Source of the DNA: UBA3537 sp038138145
GTDB lineage: Bacteria; Bacteroidota; Bacteroidia; Flavobacteriales; Flavobacteriaceae
Direction: 5' to 3'
Assembly (NCBI GenBank): GCA_038138145.1
Contig: JAYQDD010000001.1
Span: 62,001-126,000, forward strand
DNA length: 64,000 bases
Position 1 is the stretch's first letter. Each line of letters begins with the position of its first letter. Positions 9,500 to 18,499 of this stretch are shown piece by piece. Both the position numbers and the translations under genes were made by a program. The notes below the pieces were generated by a model. The model was not told the origin of the DNA. It did no database searches and was given only the letters and a program-made list of their open reading frames with translations.

Positions 9500-10945
9500 A
9501 TGAAATGCATTAATACCATAACAATTGTTCTTTTTGGATTGATTTTGTCCTCCCAATTTATAACAGGTCAAACAGGGACAAAAAAACACAATATTTTATT
9601 TATTTCCGTTGATGATTTTAGACCTAAAATTAATTCTTATGGGGAGTCAAACATGATTACCCCGAATATTGATAAACTGGCATCTGAGGGGCTTCAATTT
9701 AATAATGCTTTTACTAACATTGCTGTTTGTGGGGCTAGTCGCGCGAGTATTATGACAGGGATACGTCCAAGTCAAGATCGCTTTAATGATTACACCTCTC
9801 GTGCTTCAGTTGATACTCCAGAAGCAATTACACTAAATCAACTTTTTATGGAAAATGGTTATGAAACTGTTTCCTATGGGAAAATATATCATTTTCCAGA
9901 TGATACTAAAGAGTATTGGTCTGAAAACGACGGAGGAGCTCACCAAGCCGACTATCAAGACCCCATCGCACAAGAGCGAAAACGCAACGGCGAGAAGGGG
10001 TCACATGGTCCTAAAGGACCTGCATTTGAATATCCAGATGTAGATGATTATGCCTATAACGATGGCAAGATTACAAAAAGAGCCTTACAAAAAATGAAAG
10101 AAATGAAAGATGCTGACAAACCATTTTTTATGGCTGTTGGTTACGTCTCTCCACATCTTCCTTTCATACAACCCAAAAAGTACTGGGATATGTATGCTCA
10201 TGATTCAGTAGAACTTGCGGATAATACTTATCAACCCGAAAATTCCCCTTTCATTGCAATGCATGCACAACACGATTCTGCTGAGTTAAGAAATATGTAT
10301 TTAGATATTCCAAGTGAAGGATTGTTAAGTGACGAAATGTCAAGAAATTTAGTCCATGGTTATTATGCAAGTGTTAGTTATATGGATGTTTTAATTGGTG
10401 ATTTAATTCAAGGATTAGATGATTTAGGACTAAGAGATAATACAACAATAATTTTGTGGAGTGATCATGGCTTTTTTTTAGGAGAGCATGGTTTTTGGTG
10501 TAAACACAGCACCTTTTATGAAGCCATAAAAATACCATTTATTATTTCTTCCCCAGGATATGCTAAAGGTCAAATTACAACTTCATTCACAGAACTAATA
10601 GATGTCTATCCCACACTTTGTGAATTAACAGGTATTGAGCCCCCGAGCTACATCCATGGAAAAAGTTTGACTCCTGTAATGAAAGACCCATCTTTTCAAT
10701 TAAAAGATGAAATATATACACGATATAAACAAGGGGAGGCTGTAGTGGATGAAAATTTTTCCTATACAGAATTCTATCAAGGAGAGACTTATTTAGGAAA
10801 CATGCTTTACAATCTAAAAGAAGATTTGAAGCAAAACATCGATATATCAAAACGAGTAGAAAATGTCGAATTGGTTAAGAAGTATAGCGAAAAACTTAAA
10901 GTTATGAGAGATTTTGTAAATCAAGATCCATTAAATAATAAATGA
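9500..10945 (+). CDS. S1 family sulfatase, iduronate-2-sulfatase-like, exported
   Basis: This is the third sulfatase of the run. It has a signal peptide to about residue 24 (QFITGQ). The motif LFISVDDFRPKINSYG with TPNIDKLASEGLQF at the start, VSPHLPFIQPKKYW in the middle and WSDHGFFLGEHGFW later are typical of the iduronate-2-sulfatase-like group (S1_7 in SulfAtlas terms, from memory). The activation site is Cys77 in CGASR, i.e. the C-x-A-S-R variant rather than C-x-P-S-R; this is accepted by maturation enzymes in this subgroup. The gene is preceded by a 12-base gap with an A-rich run before the ATG. It is followed by a 125-base spacer in which a new transcript could begin. Confidence 0.9.
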   Translation: MKCINTITIVLFGLILSSQFITGQTGTKKHNILFISVDDFRPKINSYGESNMITPNIDKLASEGLQFNNAFTNIAVCGASRASIMTGIRPSQDRFNDYTSRASVDTPEAITLNQLFMENGYETVSYGKIYHFPDDTKEYWSENDGGAHQADYQDPIAQERKRNGEKGSHGPKGPAFEYPDVDDYAYNDGKITKRALQKMKEMKDADKPFFMAVGYVSPHLPFIQPKKYWDMYAHDSVELADNTYQPENSPFIAMHAQHDSAELRNMYLDIPSEGLLSDEMSRNLVHGYYASVSYMDVLIGDLIQGLDDLGLRDNTTIILWSDHGFFLGEHGFWCKHSTFYEAIKIPFIISSPGYAKGQITTSFTELIDVYPTLCELTGIEPPSYIHGKSLTPVMKDPSFQLKDEIYTRYKQGEAVVDENFSYTEFYQGETYLGNMLYNLKEDLKQNIDISKRVENVELVKKYSEKLKVMRDFVNQDPLNNK

Positions 10946-11070
10946 ATTAGAACATTTTAATTCTCTAAATTTTGTTCATAACAGTGTATTTTTATCCACA
11001 AATGTTACATTGATTTACCCAAATGTTTTAATTAATTTCAATCTTCTAAACTATATTTACGATATTAAAA

Positions 11071-13365
11071 ATGAATAAAAAAATGTACTTATTTATCAGT
11101 TGTAAAATACAATCAAGTAATTTTTATACGTACATATTTTTTATTGTAATACTGTTATCCACGTCTTTACATGCGCAGGATTATTATGTTTCTCATGAAT
11201 TAGGTTCTGATGGAAATAATGGTTTAGAAACATCTCCTTTTCAAACTATAAACAGAGCGATATCAGAAGTTGAAGCTGGTGGAACGGTTTATGTTATGGA
11301 AGGTACTTATAGAAACCAGAATTATGGTACAGTTGACCCCTCAACTAACACCAACATGAGTAACCCACATGTTGTTACCATTAACAAGTCAGGTTTAGAA
11401 AATAATTATATCACCCTAAAAAATTATCCTGACCATTCGCCTGTAATCGAATTTGATGGAAAAGGCGGAATTCAAATCGCTAATGATATGAACTACATTA
11501 TTGTTGAAGGGTTTGAGGTCATCGGGCCATCACAGGCCATTAATTATGATATGGCCATGGACAATAGAGCCTACAAAGTTGCAGTCGCTGAAGATGGGGA
11601 TAGTTCTACTAATTATAACCACAGTTATTTTTCTGGAAAGGGTATTTGGGGTGGATATGGTGCACATCACCATATTATAATTCGAAATAATATTGTTCAT
11701 GATACTCCTGGGTCTGGAATTCGATTTAATGACAGCGACCACATTACCATTGAAAATAATACAGTTTACAACACTACGTGGTGGACTTCTTCAGCCTCAA
11801 GTGCCGTTGTGTATGCAGAGACTATAGCTTCCTCGGAAGCTGATAATGGAACAGATATAAAAATGATCATGCGCGGTAATTTGATTTATAATAATTGGAA
11901 TAGAATCCCATTTTATGTAACCCAATTACCCGATAATTCAGGAAATGAAAACCCAAATTATGGAACAGCTGATTACAACAGTATAGTGGATGGTCAGGGA
12001 TTATATGTTACAAGAAGCGACCCTAACTACAATGGTACCTTTTTGTTTGAAAATAATGTATGTGTTAACAATGGCAAAAATGGAATTAACTTTGATAATT
12101 CCTTAGCTGCATCAGCAATTATTAGAAATAATACGCTTTATTTTAATGGTGTTCATGAATACATTCAAGACCTTTCCGTTGCTGAGGGTAATCCTTCACA
12201 TAGAGGCCAGAATGTTGCTGGTATTAAATCCAATAAAGTTTTAAATTCAACAGTTATAAATAATATTGTGATTACAAGGCCACTAGAAGATGCACCTTCT
12301 TACTACGAAAATGGATTTACAGCACTTCAATTGAACCAGGTTTCGGGGAGTAGGATCGCAAATAATAACCTTTTTTTGAATGGGACTTATGCCTGGCCAG
12401 CAACTTCCGAAAATAATATTGTTGATCAAGATCCACTTTTTGTTTTATCACCCGCAGTTGTCAACGGTCCAATTGATATTTCAGCTACTGATTTTTCAAT
12501 CACTCCAAACTCTCCTGCCATTGATGCAGGTGATCCAAGCTACTCTCCCATATATGATTTTTTGGGTAACTCAAGGCCAATAGTTTCAACTGCTATTTCA
12601 TCTTCTAGTTTTGAAAACTCAACAGGCGGATGGTCGGCCTTTGGATCTACTGTTGAATTAAGTCAAGAGGTTTCAAAAACTGGCAACTCAAGTCTTTTGA
12701 CTTCAAACCGAACTTTAAATTGGCATAGCCCAAAATTAGTATTAGATAACTTATTAACTGTAGGCGAAACCTACACATTTTATGTTTGGGTAAAATTAGC
12801 ACAAGGCGTTTCTGGAACTTCACAATTGACCATCAAGAATACTACATTAAATATTTATACCAATCTCACTTCGGTAACCGCTTCTTCAGATCAAGAATGG
12901 ACGCTGTTAACGGGCGATTACACCTATGGCTCTGCTGATAATTTATTTGTTTATGTCAAAGGACCAACAATGGATGATGGAGGTGGGGATTATTTTATTG
13001 ACGATTTTTCATTGATGCCACAAGGAAGCCCGGCTGTAGATTTTTCAAATGTTGATGATATTGTAGACATTGGAGCATATGAGTTTTTAGGAAACTCACT
13101 AAGTGCTATAAGTCCTAGTGATTCAAATTCCGATTTTATTTTGTACCCCAATCCAGCATCAGATCGATTACAAATTTCAAATCTTTTGAAGAGTGACATA
13201 GTTCTAGTTTATGATCTTTTTGGGAAAACATATAAATTATCCCAAACTCACCATCAACAAACGCGTACAATTGAGGTTTCAAACATAAGTACAGGACTTT
13301 ATATTTTAAAAATTATAAATCCTTCAAAAAACAAAATACAAACCTTACGCTTTATAAAGCATTAA
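11071..13365 (+). CDS. Secreted parallel beta-helix protein with embedded CBM22/CBM4_9-like module and T9SS tail
   Basis: This is an unassigned secreted protein, possibly a glycosidase or lyase. Residues 1-36 hold a long signal peptide (VILLSTSLHAQ). Residues about 37-500 are a right-handed beta-helix: YYVSHELGSDGNNG, a repeated N-N-T/I-V-Y pattern (ITIENNTVYN, IIRNNTLYFNG) and SPAIDAGDP. Residues about 508-650 form a jelly-roll module resembling xylan-binding CBM22/CBM4_9 (SFENSTGGWSAFGS, VGETYTFYVWVK). The helix then appears to resume with VDIGAYEFLG, so the CBM looks inserted. From about 688 there is a type A sorting domain (LYPNPASDRLQIS). Beta-helix xylosidases (GH120) and several polysaccharide lyase families share this fold; I cannot choose between them. 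Confidence 0.75.
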   Translation: MNKKMYLFISCKIQSSNFYTYIFFIVILLSTSLHAQDYYVSHELGSDGNNGLETSPFQTINRAISEVEAGGTVYVMEGTYRNQNYGTVDPSTNTNMSNPHVVTINKSGLENNYITLKNYPDHSPVIEFDGKGGIQIANDMNYIIVEGFEVIGPSQAINYDMAMDNRAYKVAVAEDGDSSTNYNHSYFSGKGIWGGYGAHHHIIIRNNIVHDTPGSGIRFNDSDHITIENNTVYNTTWWTSSASSAVVYAETIASSEADNGTDIKMIMRGNLIYNNWNRIPFYVTQLPDNSGNENPNYGTADYNSIVDGQGLYVTRSDPNYNGTFLFENNVCVNNGKNGINFDNSLAASAIIRNNTLYFNGVHEYIQDLSVAEGNPSHRGQNVAGIKSNKVLNSTVINNIVITRPLEDAPSYYENGFTALQLNQVSGSRIANNNLFLNGTYAWPATSENNIVDQDPLFVLSPAVVNGPIDISATDFSITPNSPAIDAGDPSYSPIYDFLGNSRPIVSTAISSSSFENSTGGWSAFGSTVELSQEVSKTGNSSLLTSNRTLNWHSPKLVLDNLLTVGETYTFYVWVKLAQGVSGTSQLTIKNTTLNIYTNLTSVTASSDQEWTLLTGDYTYGSADNLFVYVKGPTMDDGGGDYFIDDFSLMPQGSPAVDFSNVDDIVDIGAYEFLGNSLSAISPSDSNSDFILYPNPASDRLQISNLLKSDIVLVYDLFGKTYKLSQTHHQQTRTIEVSNISTGLYILKIINPSKNKIQTLRFIKH

Positions 13366-13393
13366 TTATTAGCTATACAATAATGATTTTAAG

Positions 13394-14539
13394 ATGAAAA
13401 GAATAAAAAAAATAAGTTACATAAGCATTGTTAGTGCGATAATATGTACGATTAGCTGTGCCCATACGGCATTAGTTCAAAAAAATAACAATTCAACTCT
13501 TGCAACCCACTTCAAAGGACTATTTCATTTAGGTGCAGCTATAAATGAAGAAATTATATTAGGGAATGATCAAAAATCTGAAAATATTGTAACTACTGAG
13601 TTTAACTCCATAACTCCAGAGAATTCATTGAAATGGATGTTTATTCATCCAAAACCAAATACATTTGATTTTAATACTGCAGACCGTTATGTAGAGCTTG
13701 GACTAAAAAACGACATGTATATTGTAGGTCATGCATTAGTATGGCACAATCAACTGGCTGATTTTATGCAAAACATTGATAATGAAGTTAAAATGCAAGA
13801 ATATGTAAAAAATCATGTTAATACTGTAGTTTCAAGATATCGAGGAAAAATAGATGCTTGGGATGTTGTTAATGAAGCTTTTAATGAGGATGGAACATTA
13901 CGTAAATCTGTTTTTTTTAATAATTTGGGTGAAAATTACATAAGCGATGTTTTTAAACTTGCTGAAAAAGCTGACCCAGAGGCCGACTTAATTTACAATG
14001 ATTATAATTTTTATAAACAAGAAAAAAGAGCAGGTATTTTAAATATGGTTAAAAAATTCAAATCAAGTGGAGTTAAGATTGATGGTGTTGGAGTTCAGGC
14101 ACATTGGGACTTAGCATCACCTAGTTTAGACCAAATTGAACAGATTATCTTGGATGTTCACGCCGCTGGGGTCCCTGTGTCTTTTACAGAGCTCGATATT
14201 TCTGTTCTACCGAATCCATGGGAAATGGTTGGTGCTGAGGTGACTCAAAATTTTTCTCAGTTCGAGGGCGACTCAAAAATGAGTCCTTATCCAAATCAAC
14301 TCCCAAATAAAGTTCAAAAACAATTAGCAAAACGCTATCACGATATTTTCCAACTTTTTGTCAAGCATAGTGATAAAATAGAAAGAGTCACCTTCTGGGG
14401 CGTGATGGACAAACATTCTTGGCTCAATGATTGGCCTATTAAAGGGCGTACAAATTATCCATTATTGTTTGATAGAAATTACAACCCAAAGCTCGCCTAT
14501 CAAAGCGTCTTAGAGGTAGAAACCAAACAACAAAACTAA
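13394..14539 (+). CDS. GH10 endo-1,4-beta-xylanase lipoprotein
   Basis: This enzyme cleaves the beta-1,4-xylan backbone with retention. A signal peptide ends in lipobox ISC (Cys at about residue 22), so it is predicted to be lipid-anchored, probably at the cell surface or in the periplasm. The GH10 barrel covers residues about 40-375. Glu161 in DVVNEAFN is the acid/base and Glu266 in SFTELDIS the nucleophile. Further family motifs are GHALVWHNQ, GVQAHWDL and TFWGVMDKHSW. The length of 381 residues is that of a single-domain GH10. It is the strongest single indicator that xylan is the substrate of this locus. The GPH transporter follows after 10 bases, implying release and import of short xylo-oligosaccharides. 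Confidence 0.95.
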   Translation: MKRIKKISYISIVSAIICTISCAHTALVQKNNNSTLATHFKGLFHLGAAINEEIILGNDQKSENIVTTEFNSITPENSLKWMFIHPKPNTFDFNTADRYVELGLKNDMYIVGHALVWHNQLADFMQNIDNEVKMQEYVKNHVNTVVSRYRGKIDAWDVVNEAFNEDGTLRKSVFFNNLGENYISDVFKLAEKADPEADLIYNDYNFYKQEKRAGILNMVKKFKSSGVKIDGVGVQAHWDLASPSLDQIEQIILDVHAAGVPVSFTELDISVLPNPWEMVGAEVTQNFSQFEGDSKMSPYPNQLPNKVQKQLAKRYHDIFQLFVKHSDKIERVTFWGVMDKHSWLNDWPIKGRTNYPLLFDRNYNPKLAYQSVLEVETKQQN

Positions 14540-14549
14540 AAATGTTTGT

Positions 14550-15989
14550 ATGAAATCCATTTCAGAAAAATTATCAATTACAGAAAAAATAGGTTATAGT
14601 CTAGGAGATCTAGCTGCTAATCTTGTTTTTCAAACCCTAATGACTTATTTAGCCTATTTTTATACCGATATTTATGGTTTACAAGCCGATGACGCCACTG
14701 CTCTTATGTTTATTGTGGGAACCATTGCCGCATTTGGTTTTAATCCCATTGTGGGCGCTATTGCTGACCGTACAAAATCCAAATGGGGTAAATTTAGACC
14801 TTGGATTTTGTGGACTGCCGTACCCCTCGGAGTGATTTCAGTTTTGGCATTTACTACACCCGATTTTAGTTACAAGGGTAAAGTTATTTATGCCGTTGTT
14901 ACCTATACACTTTTATTATTGCTTTATGCCTCAAGTAATTTGCCTTATTCTGCATTGAGTGGCGTAATCACTGGTAACATGAAAGAACGCAATAGTATTT
15001 CATCATTTCGTTTTGTAGCAGTTATGTTTGCTCAATTTTTTGTCCAGGTCTTTATGCTTCCAATTATAATTTATGTAGGTGAAGGCGACAAAGCTGTTGG
15101 AATTGAAATAGTGATGACTTGGTTGGCCATCATTGGTACTATTTTATTACTCATAACTTTTTTCACAACAAAAGAACGTGTAATTCCAAAAAAAGAACAA
15201 GAATCAACACTTAGGGAAGATTTTGCAGACTTGATTTCTAATAAACCCTGGGTAATAATGTTGATTCTAACCACCCTGACTTTCATATCTTTAGCCATGA
15301 AAGGGGGTAGCTATGTGTATTACTTTGAAAACTTTATTGATGTTTCATATCTAACCAATTTTATTAGTCCAATTTTAGAATTTCTAACCAGTGTAGGGAT
15401 CAATTTCTTTGGAAACGATACAGTATCTGCTGGATTTGGTTTATTTAATGCTGGTGGTATTATTTTTATGATTGTTGGAATTGGTTTTTCAAAACCTTTG
15501 GCAGACAAGTATGGAAAACGAAATGTTTTTGGGTGGTTTTTATTTATCTCAACCCTATTTATTCTTCTTTTTTACTTCCTGAAACCCACTTCAATTGCAT
15601 TTATTTTTGGAGCTCAAATTTTACACGGTTTTTTCTATGGCATTACCATTCCGTTATTGTGGGCAATGATTGCTGATGTCGCAGATTTTTCTGAATGGAA
15701 AAATAATCGAAGAGCTACTGCTATTATATTTTCTGCCATGATGGTTGGACTAAAGCTAGGGCTTACTATTGGAAGTTCGTTGGTAACTCAAATTCTTTCA
15801 TCATACGGCTATGTTGCCAATAGTGAATTGGGGCAATCTTCAGAAGCTATATTGGGAACTAAGCTCCTTGTTAGTGTTTATCCTGCTATACCATTTTTAA
15901 TCGGTGTGGCTCTCTTATTTTTTTATGAAATAAATAAAAGTATGGAATCTCAAATTGAATTCGATTTAAAACAAAGACGAAACAACTAA
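14550..15989 (+). CDS. GPH-family sugar:cation symporter (MelB/XynB-like)
   Basis: This is an inner-membrane symporter of the major facilitator superfamily for glycosides, pentosides or hexuronides. The N-terminus KLSITEKIGYSLGDLAANLVFQ is the standard opening of the GPH family. It is followed by about 12 hydrophobic segments and the loop IVGAIADRTKSKWGKFRPW, which matches the family's cytoplasmic signature. The later LADKYGKRN is the equivalent loop of the second half. It sits 5 bases before a GH43 enzyme without a signal peptide, so the likely cargo is xylobiose or another short xyloside hydrolysed in the cytoplasm. The substrate is inferred from neighbours only. Confidence 0.9.
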   Translation: MKSISEKLSITEKIGYSLGDLAANLVFQTLMTYLAYFYTDIYGLQADDATALMFIVGTIAAFGFNPIVGAIADRTKSKWGKFRPWILWTAVPLGVISVLAFTTPDFSYKGKVIYAVVTYTLLLLLYASSNLPYSALSGVITGNMKERNSISSFRFVAVMFAQFFVQVFMLPIIIYVGEGDKAVGIEIVMTWLAIIGTILLLITFFTTKERVIPKKEQESTLREDFADLISNKPWVIMLILTTLTFISLAMKGGSYVYYFENFIDVSYLTNFISPILEFLTSVGINFFGNDTVSAGFGLFNAGGIIFMIVGIGFSKPLADKYGKRNVFGWFLFISTLFILLFYFLKPTSIAFIFGAQILHGFFYGITIPLLWAMIADVADFSEWKNNRRATAIIFSAMMVGLKLGLTIGSSLVTQILSSYGYVANSELGQSSEAILGTKLLVSVYPAIPFLIGVALLFFYEINKSMESQIEFDLKQRRNN

Positions 15990-15994
15990 CAATC

Positions 15995-17026
15995 ATGCCT
16001 GAAGATAATATAGACCATATAGATTTTAAAGCATTAAACAAAAAGGCACTGTCTGCCCCATTGGTAACTCATATATACACCGCAGATCCCTCTGCTCATT
16101 ATTTCAATGGAAAAATATATATATATCCATCTCATGACATTGATGCAGGCGAGGCTTTTGACGATTTGGGAAGTCATTTTGCGATGGAAGATTACCATGT
16201 TATTTCCATGGACAGTATAGGCAGTAAAGCTATTGATAATGGTGTGGCCTTGCACGTAGATGATGTGCCTTGGGCAAAACAGCAAATGTGGGCCCCCGAT
16301 GCCAATGAAAAAGACGGGAAATTTTATCTTTTCTTTCCAGCAAAAGATTACGAAGGGATTTTTCGAATTGGTGTGGCTATCAGCGATTCTCCAACAGGCC
16401 CCTTTAAAGCTGAGCCAAAAGCCATTGAGGGCAGTTTTTCTATAGACCCGGCTGTTTTTAAAGACGATGATGGTGCCTATTATATGTATTTTGGAGGCCT
16501 TTGGGGAGGTCAATTACAACGCTGGAGAACAGGTGTTTTTAATGCCGATCAGCCTGAAAGTCCTACCGCTTTCCTTCCAGCAGACGACGAACCGGCTTTG
16601 TTGCCATTGGTTGCTAAAATGTCCGAGGATCTATTGGCATTTGGCGAAACTCCTAAGGCATTAGAAATTCTTGACGAAAATGGAGATCTTCTGCTTTCAG
16701 GAGATAATGACCGCCGCTTTTTTGAAGCCGCTTGGTTACACAAACATAATGGGAAATATTATTTTTCATACTCCACTGGAGACACCCATTTTATATGTTA
16801 TGCCATTGGAGATAGTCCCTATGGGCCGTTTATCTATACAGGCCGAATTCTTAACCCCGTTGTGGGGTGGACTACCCACCATTCTGTTTGTGAAGTCGAG
16901 GGAAAAACCTATTTGTTTTACCACGATTCTTCCCTATCAAAAGGTATTACGCATTTAAGATCTGTAAAGGTAGCCGAATTAAAATACCGCCAGGACGGTA
17001 CCATCATTACTTTAAATCCGTATTAA
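15995..17026 (+). CDS. GH43 family glycosidase, cytoplasmic (beta-xylosidase or arabinofuranosidase type)
   Basis: This is a five-bladed beta-propeller glycosidase of the inverting type. No signal peptide is present, so it acts in the cytoplasm on imported oligosaccharides. The three catalytic acids of GH43 are visible: Asp31 in YTADPSAHYF (base), Asp151 in SIDPAVFKDDDG (pKa modulator) and Glu244 in FFEAAWLHKHNGKYYFSYS (acid). The blade motif WAPDANEKDGKFYLFFPA is also typical. The length of 343 residues indicates a single catalytic domain without the C-terminal lectin domain of some xylosidases. With GH10 and xylAB around it, release of xylose from xylobiose is the best guess; arabinofuranosidase is the alternative. 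It is the last enzyme before a 77-base spacer. Confidence 0.9.
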   Translation: MPEDNIDHIDFKALNKKALSAPLVTHIYTADPSAHYFNGKIYIYPSHDIDAGEAFDDLGSHFAMEDYHVISMDSIGSKAIDNGVALHVDDVPWAKQQMWAPDANEKDGKFYLFFPAKDYEGIFRIGVAISDSPTGPFKAEPKAIEGSFSIDPAVFKDDDGAYYMYFGGLWGGQLQRWRTGVFNADQPESPTAFLPADDEPALLPLVAKMSEDLLAFGETPKALEILDENGDLLLSGDNDRRFFEAAWLHKHNGKYYFSYSTGDTHFICYAIGDSPYGPFIYTGRILNPVVGWTTHHSVCEVEGKTYLFYHDSSLSKGITHLRSVKVAELKYRQDGTIITLNPY

Positions 17027-17103
17027 TTTTAATCAACATTTTTAGTTATTATAATTTAAGCTTATGTTTGAGTATACTTATCCTTTTTTTTGATTATTAA
17101 CTA

Positions 17104-18489
17104 ATGAAAGACAGACATCTTATACATCTACATTGGCGCAGCGGATTTGGCATTACACCTTCTTCCTTGAAGTCGGCCAAATTTTTGAGCAAGCAAAATA
17201 ATGTCAATTCAATTTTTGATATTTCAAAAAAAATTGAACCTATTCAACTCGATTTATCTGAATTTGATCAATTTCTAAAGATGCCCTACAAAAAGTATAA
17301 AAATATACACGGTGCAGAAGCGGCTTCGAAGTTGAGACAAAAGAGTCAAAGAAAGGTACGTGAATTGAACTTTGAATGGTTGAAAAAAATTGCTAGCTCC
17401 GATTCTATTTTTCGAGAGAAAATGACACTTTTTTGGGCCAATGTATTTGTCTGTAGAGACAATCATATATTTCATATAATTCAATTTAATAACACTTTGC
17501 GCAAACACGCTTTGGGTGATTTTGGGGCCTTTGTCAAAGCAGTTGCAAGAACACCATCTATGCTGAAATACCTCAACAATAACCGCAATGTTAAGCTCAA
17601 ACCCAACGAGAACTTTGCACGCGAGTTATTAGAACTCTTTACTTTGGGTCTGGGGAATTATTCAGAGCATGACATCAAGGAAGCGGCCAGGGCTTTTACT
17701 GGTTGGAATTTTAAAGCCAATGGCGATTTTATTATAAGAACCAACAAACATGATGAAAACTCCAAGACATTTTTAGGGGTCTCTGGAAATTTAGGCGGTG
17801 ATGAGGTTATAGATATCATTCTCAAGCAGCGCCAATGTGCGGAGTTTATTTGTAAAAAAATATACACCTATTTTGTTAATCCGAGTATTGATGCTTCTCA
17901 TTTAAATGAACTCACGGATTTATTTTATAAAGATTATAATATTGAGAAACTAATGCGGCATATTTTTATGTCTGATTGGTTTTACGATGAAAATAACATC
18001 GGTGCTAAAATTAAATCTCCTGTAGAATTGATGGTAGGGATTCAAAAGATTGTCCCCTCAGTTTTTAAAAAACAGCGTCAAGTCAGCTATCTTCAAAAAA
18101 TGATGGGACAAATTCTTTTATATCCTGTCAATGTTGCAGGGTGGAAAGGGGACCGTTATTGGATTGATTCAAATTCATTGATGTTCAGGTTGAAGCTTCC
18201 CTCAGTTCTTTTGAATAATGCCAACATTAGCCTTATGCCTAAAGGAGAATTTTAAGACGATTTTAGTGATTTTTATAACCAAAAGAGTCAACAGTTCAAA
18301 GTTTCAGATCAAGCACGTGCTTATTTTGAAACGCATTATGCTAATATATCCAAAGAGGAGTTAAAAGCTATTTTGGTCCTGCCAAAGTTGGATCAAGACA
18401 CCGATGAGATGCTAAATATTTACCAACATCAAAATGCCTATCAATATTGCATTCAATTGATGTCTATTCCAGAATATCAATTGTGTTAA
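17104..18489 (+). pseudogene. DUF1800 family protein interrupted by an in-frame TAA
   Basis: The reading frame from 17104 encodes 383 residues up to TAA at 18253-18255. It then stays open in the same frame for another 77 codons to TAA at 18487-18489, reading DDFSDFYNQKSQQ at the start and SIPEYQLC at the end. That tail has normal coding composition and brings the protein to the usual 450-500 residues of DUF1800. Family signs are HLHWRSGFGITP at the N-terminus, NENFARELLELFTLGLGNYSEHDIKEAARAFTGW in the centre (cited in parts: NENFARELLELF and EAARAFTGW) and PVNVAGWKGDRYW near the stop. The function of DUF1800 is unknown; it normally pairs with DUF1501, as here. A single-base change could explain the stop, either as a real mutation or an assembly error. 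Confidence 0.8.
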
Positions 18490-18499
18490 AGTGTAGTTT

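Noticed and set aside
11052..11059. A -7 box (TATATTTA) before the beta-helix gene
   Set aside because: The last base does not match and no TTG lies at the required distance; a promoter in this 125-base spacer remains possible but unsupported.
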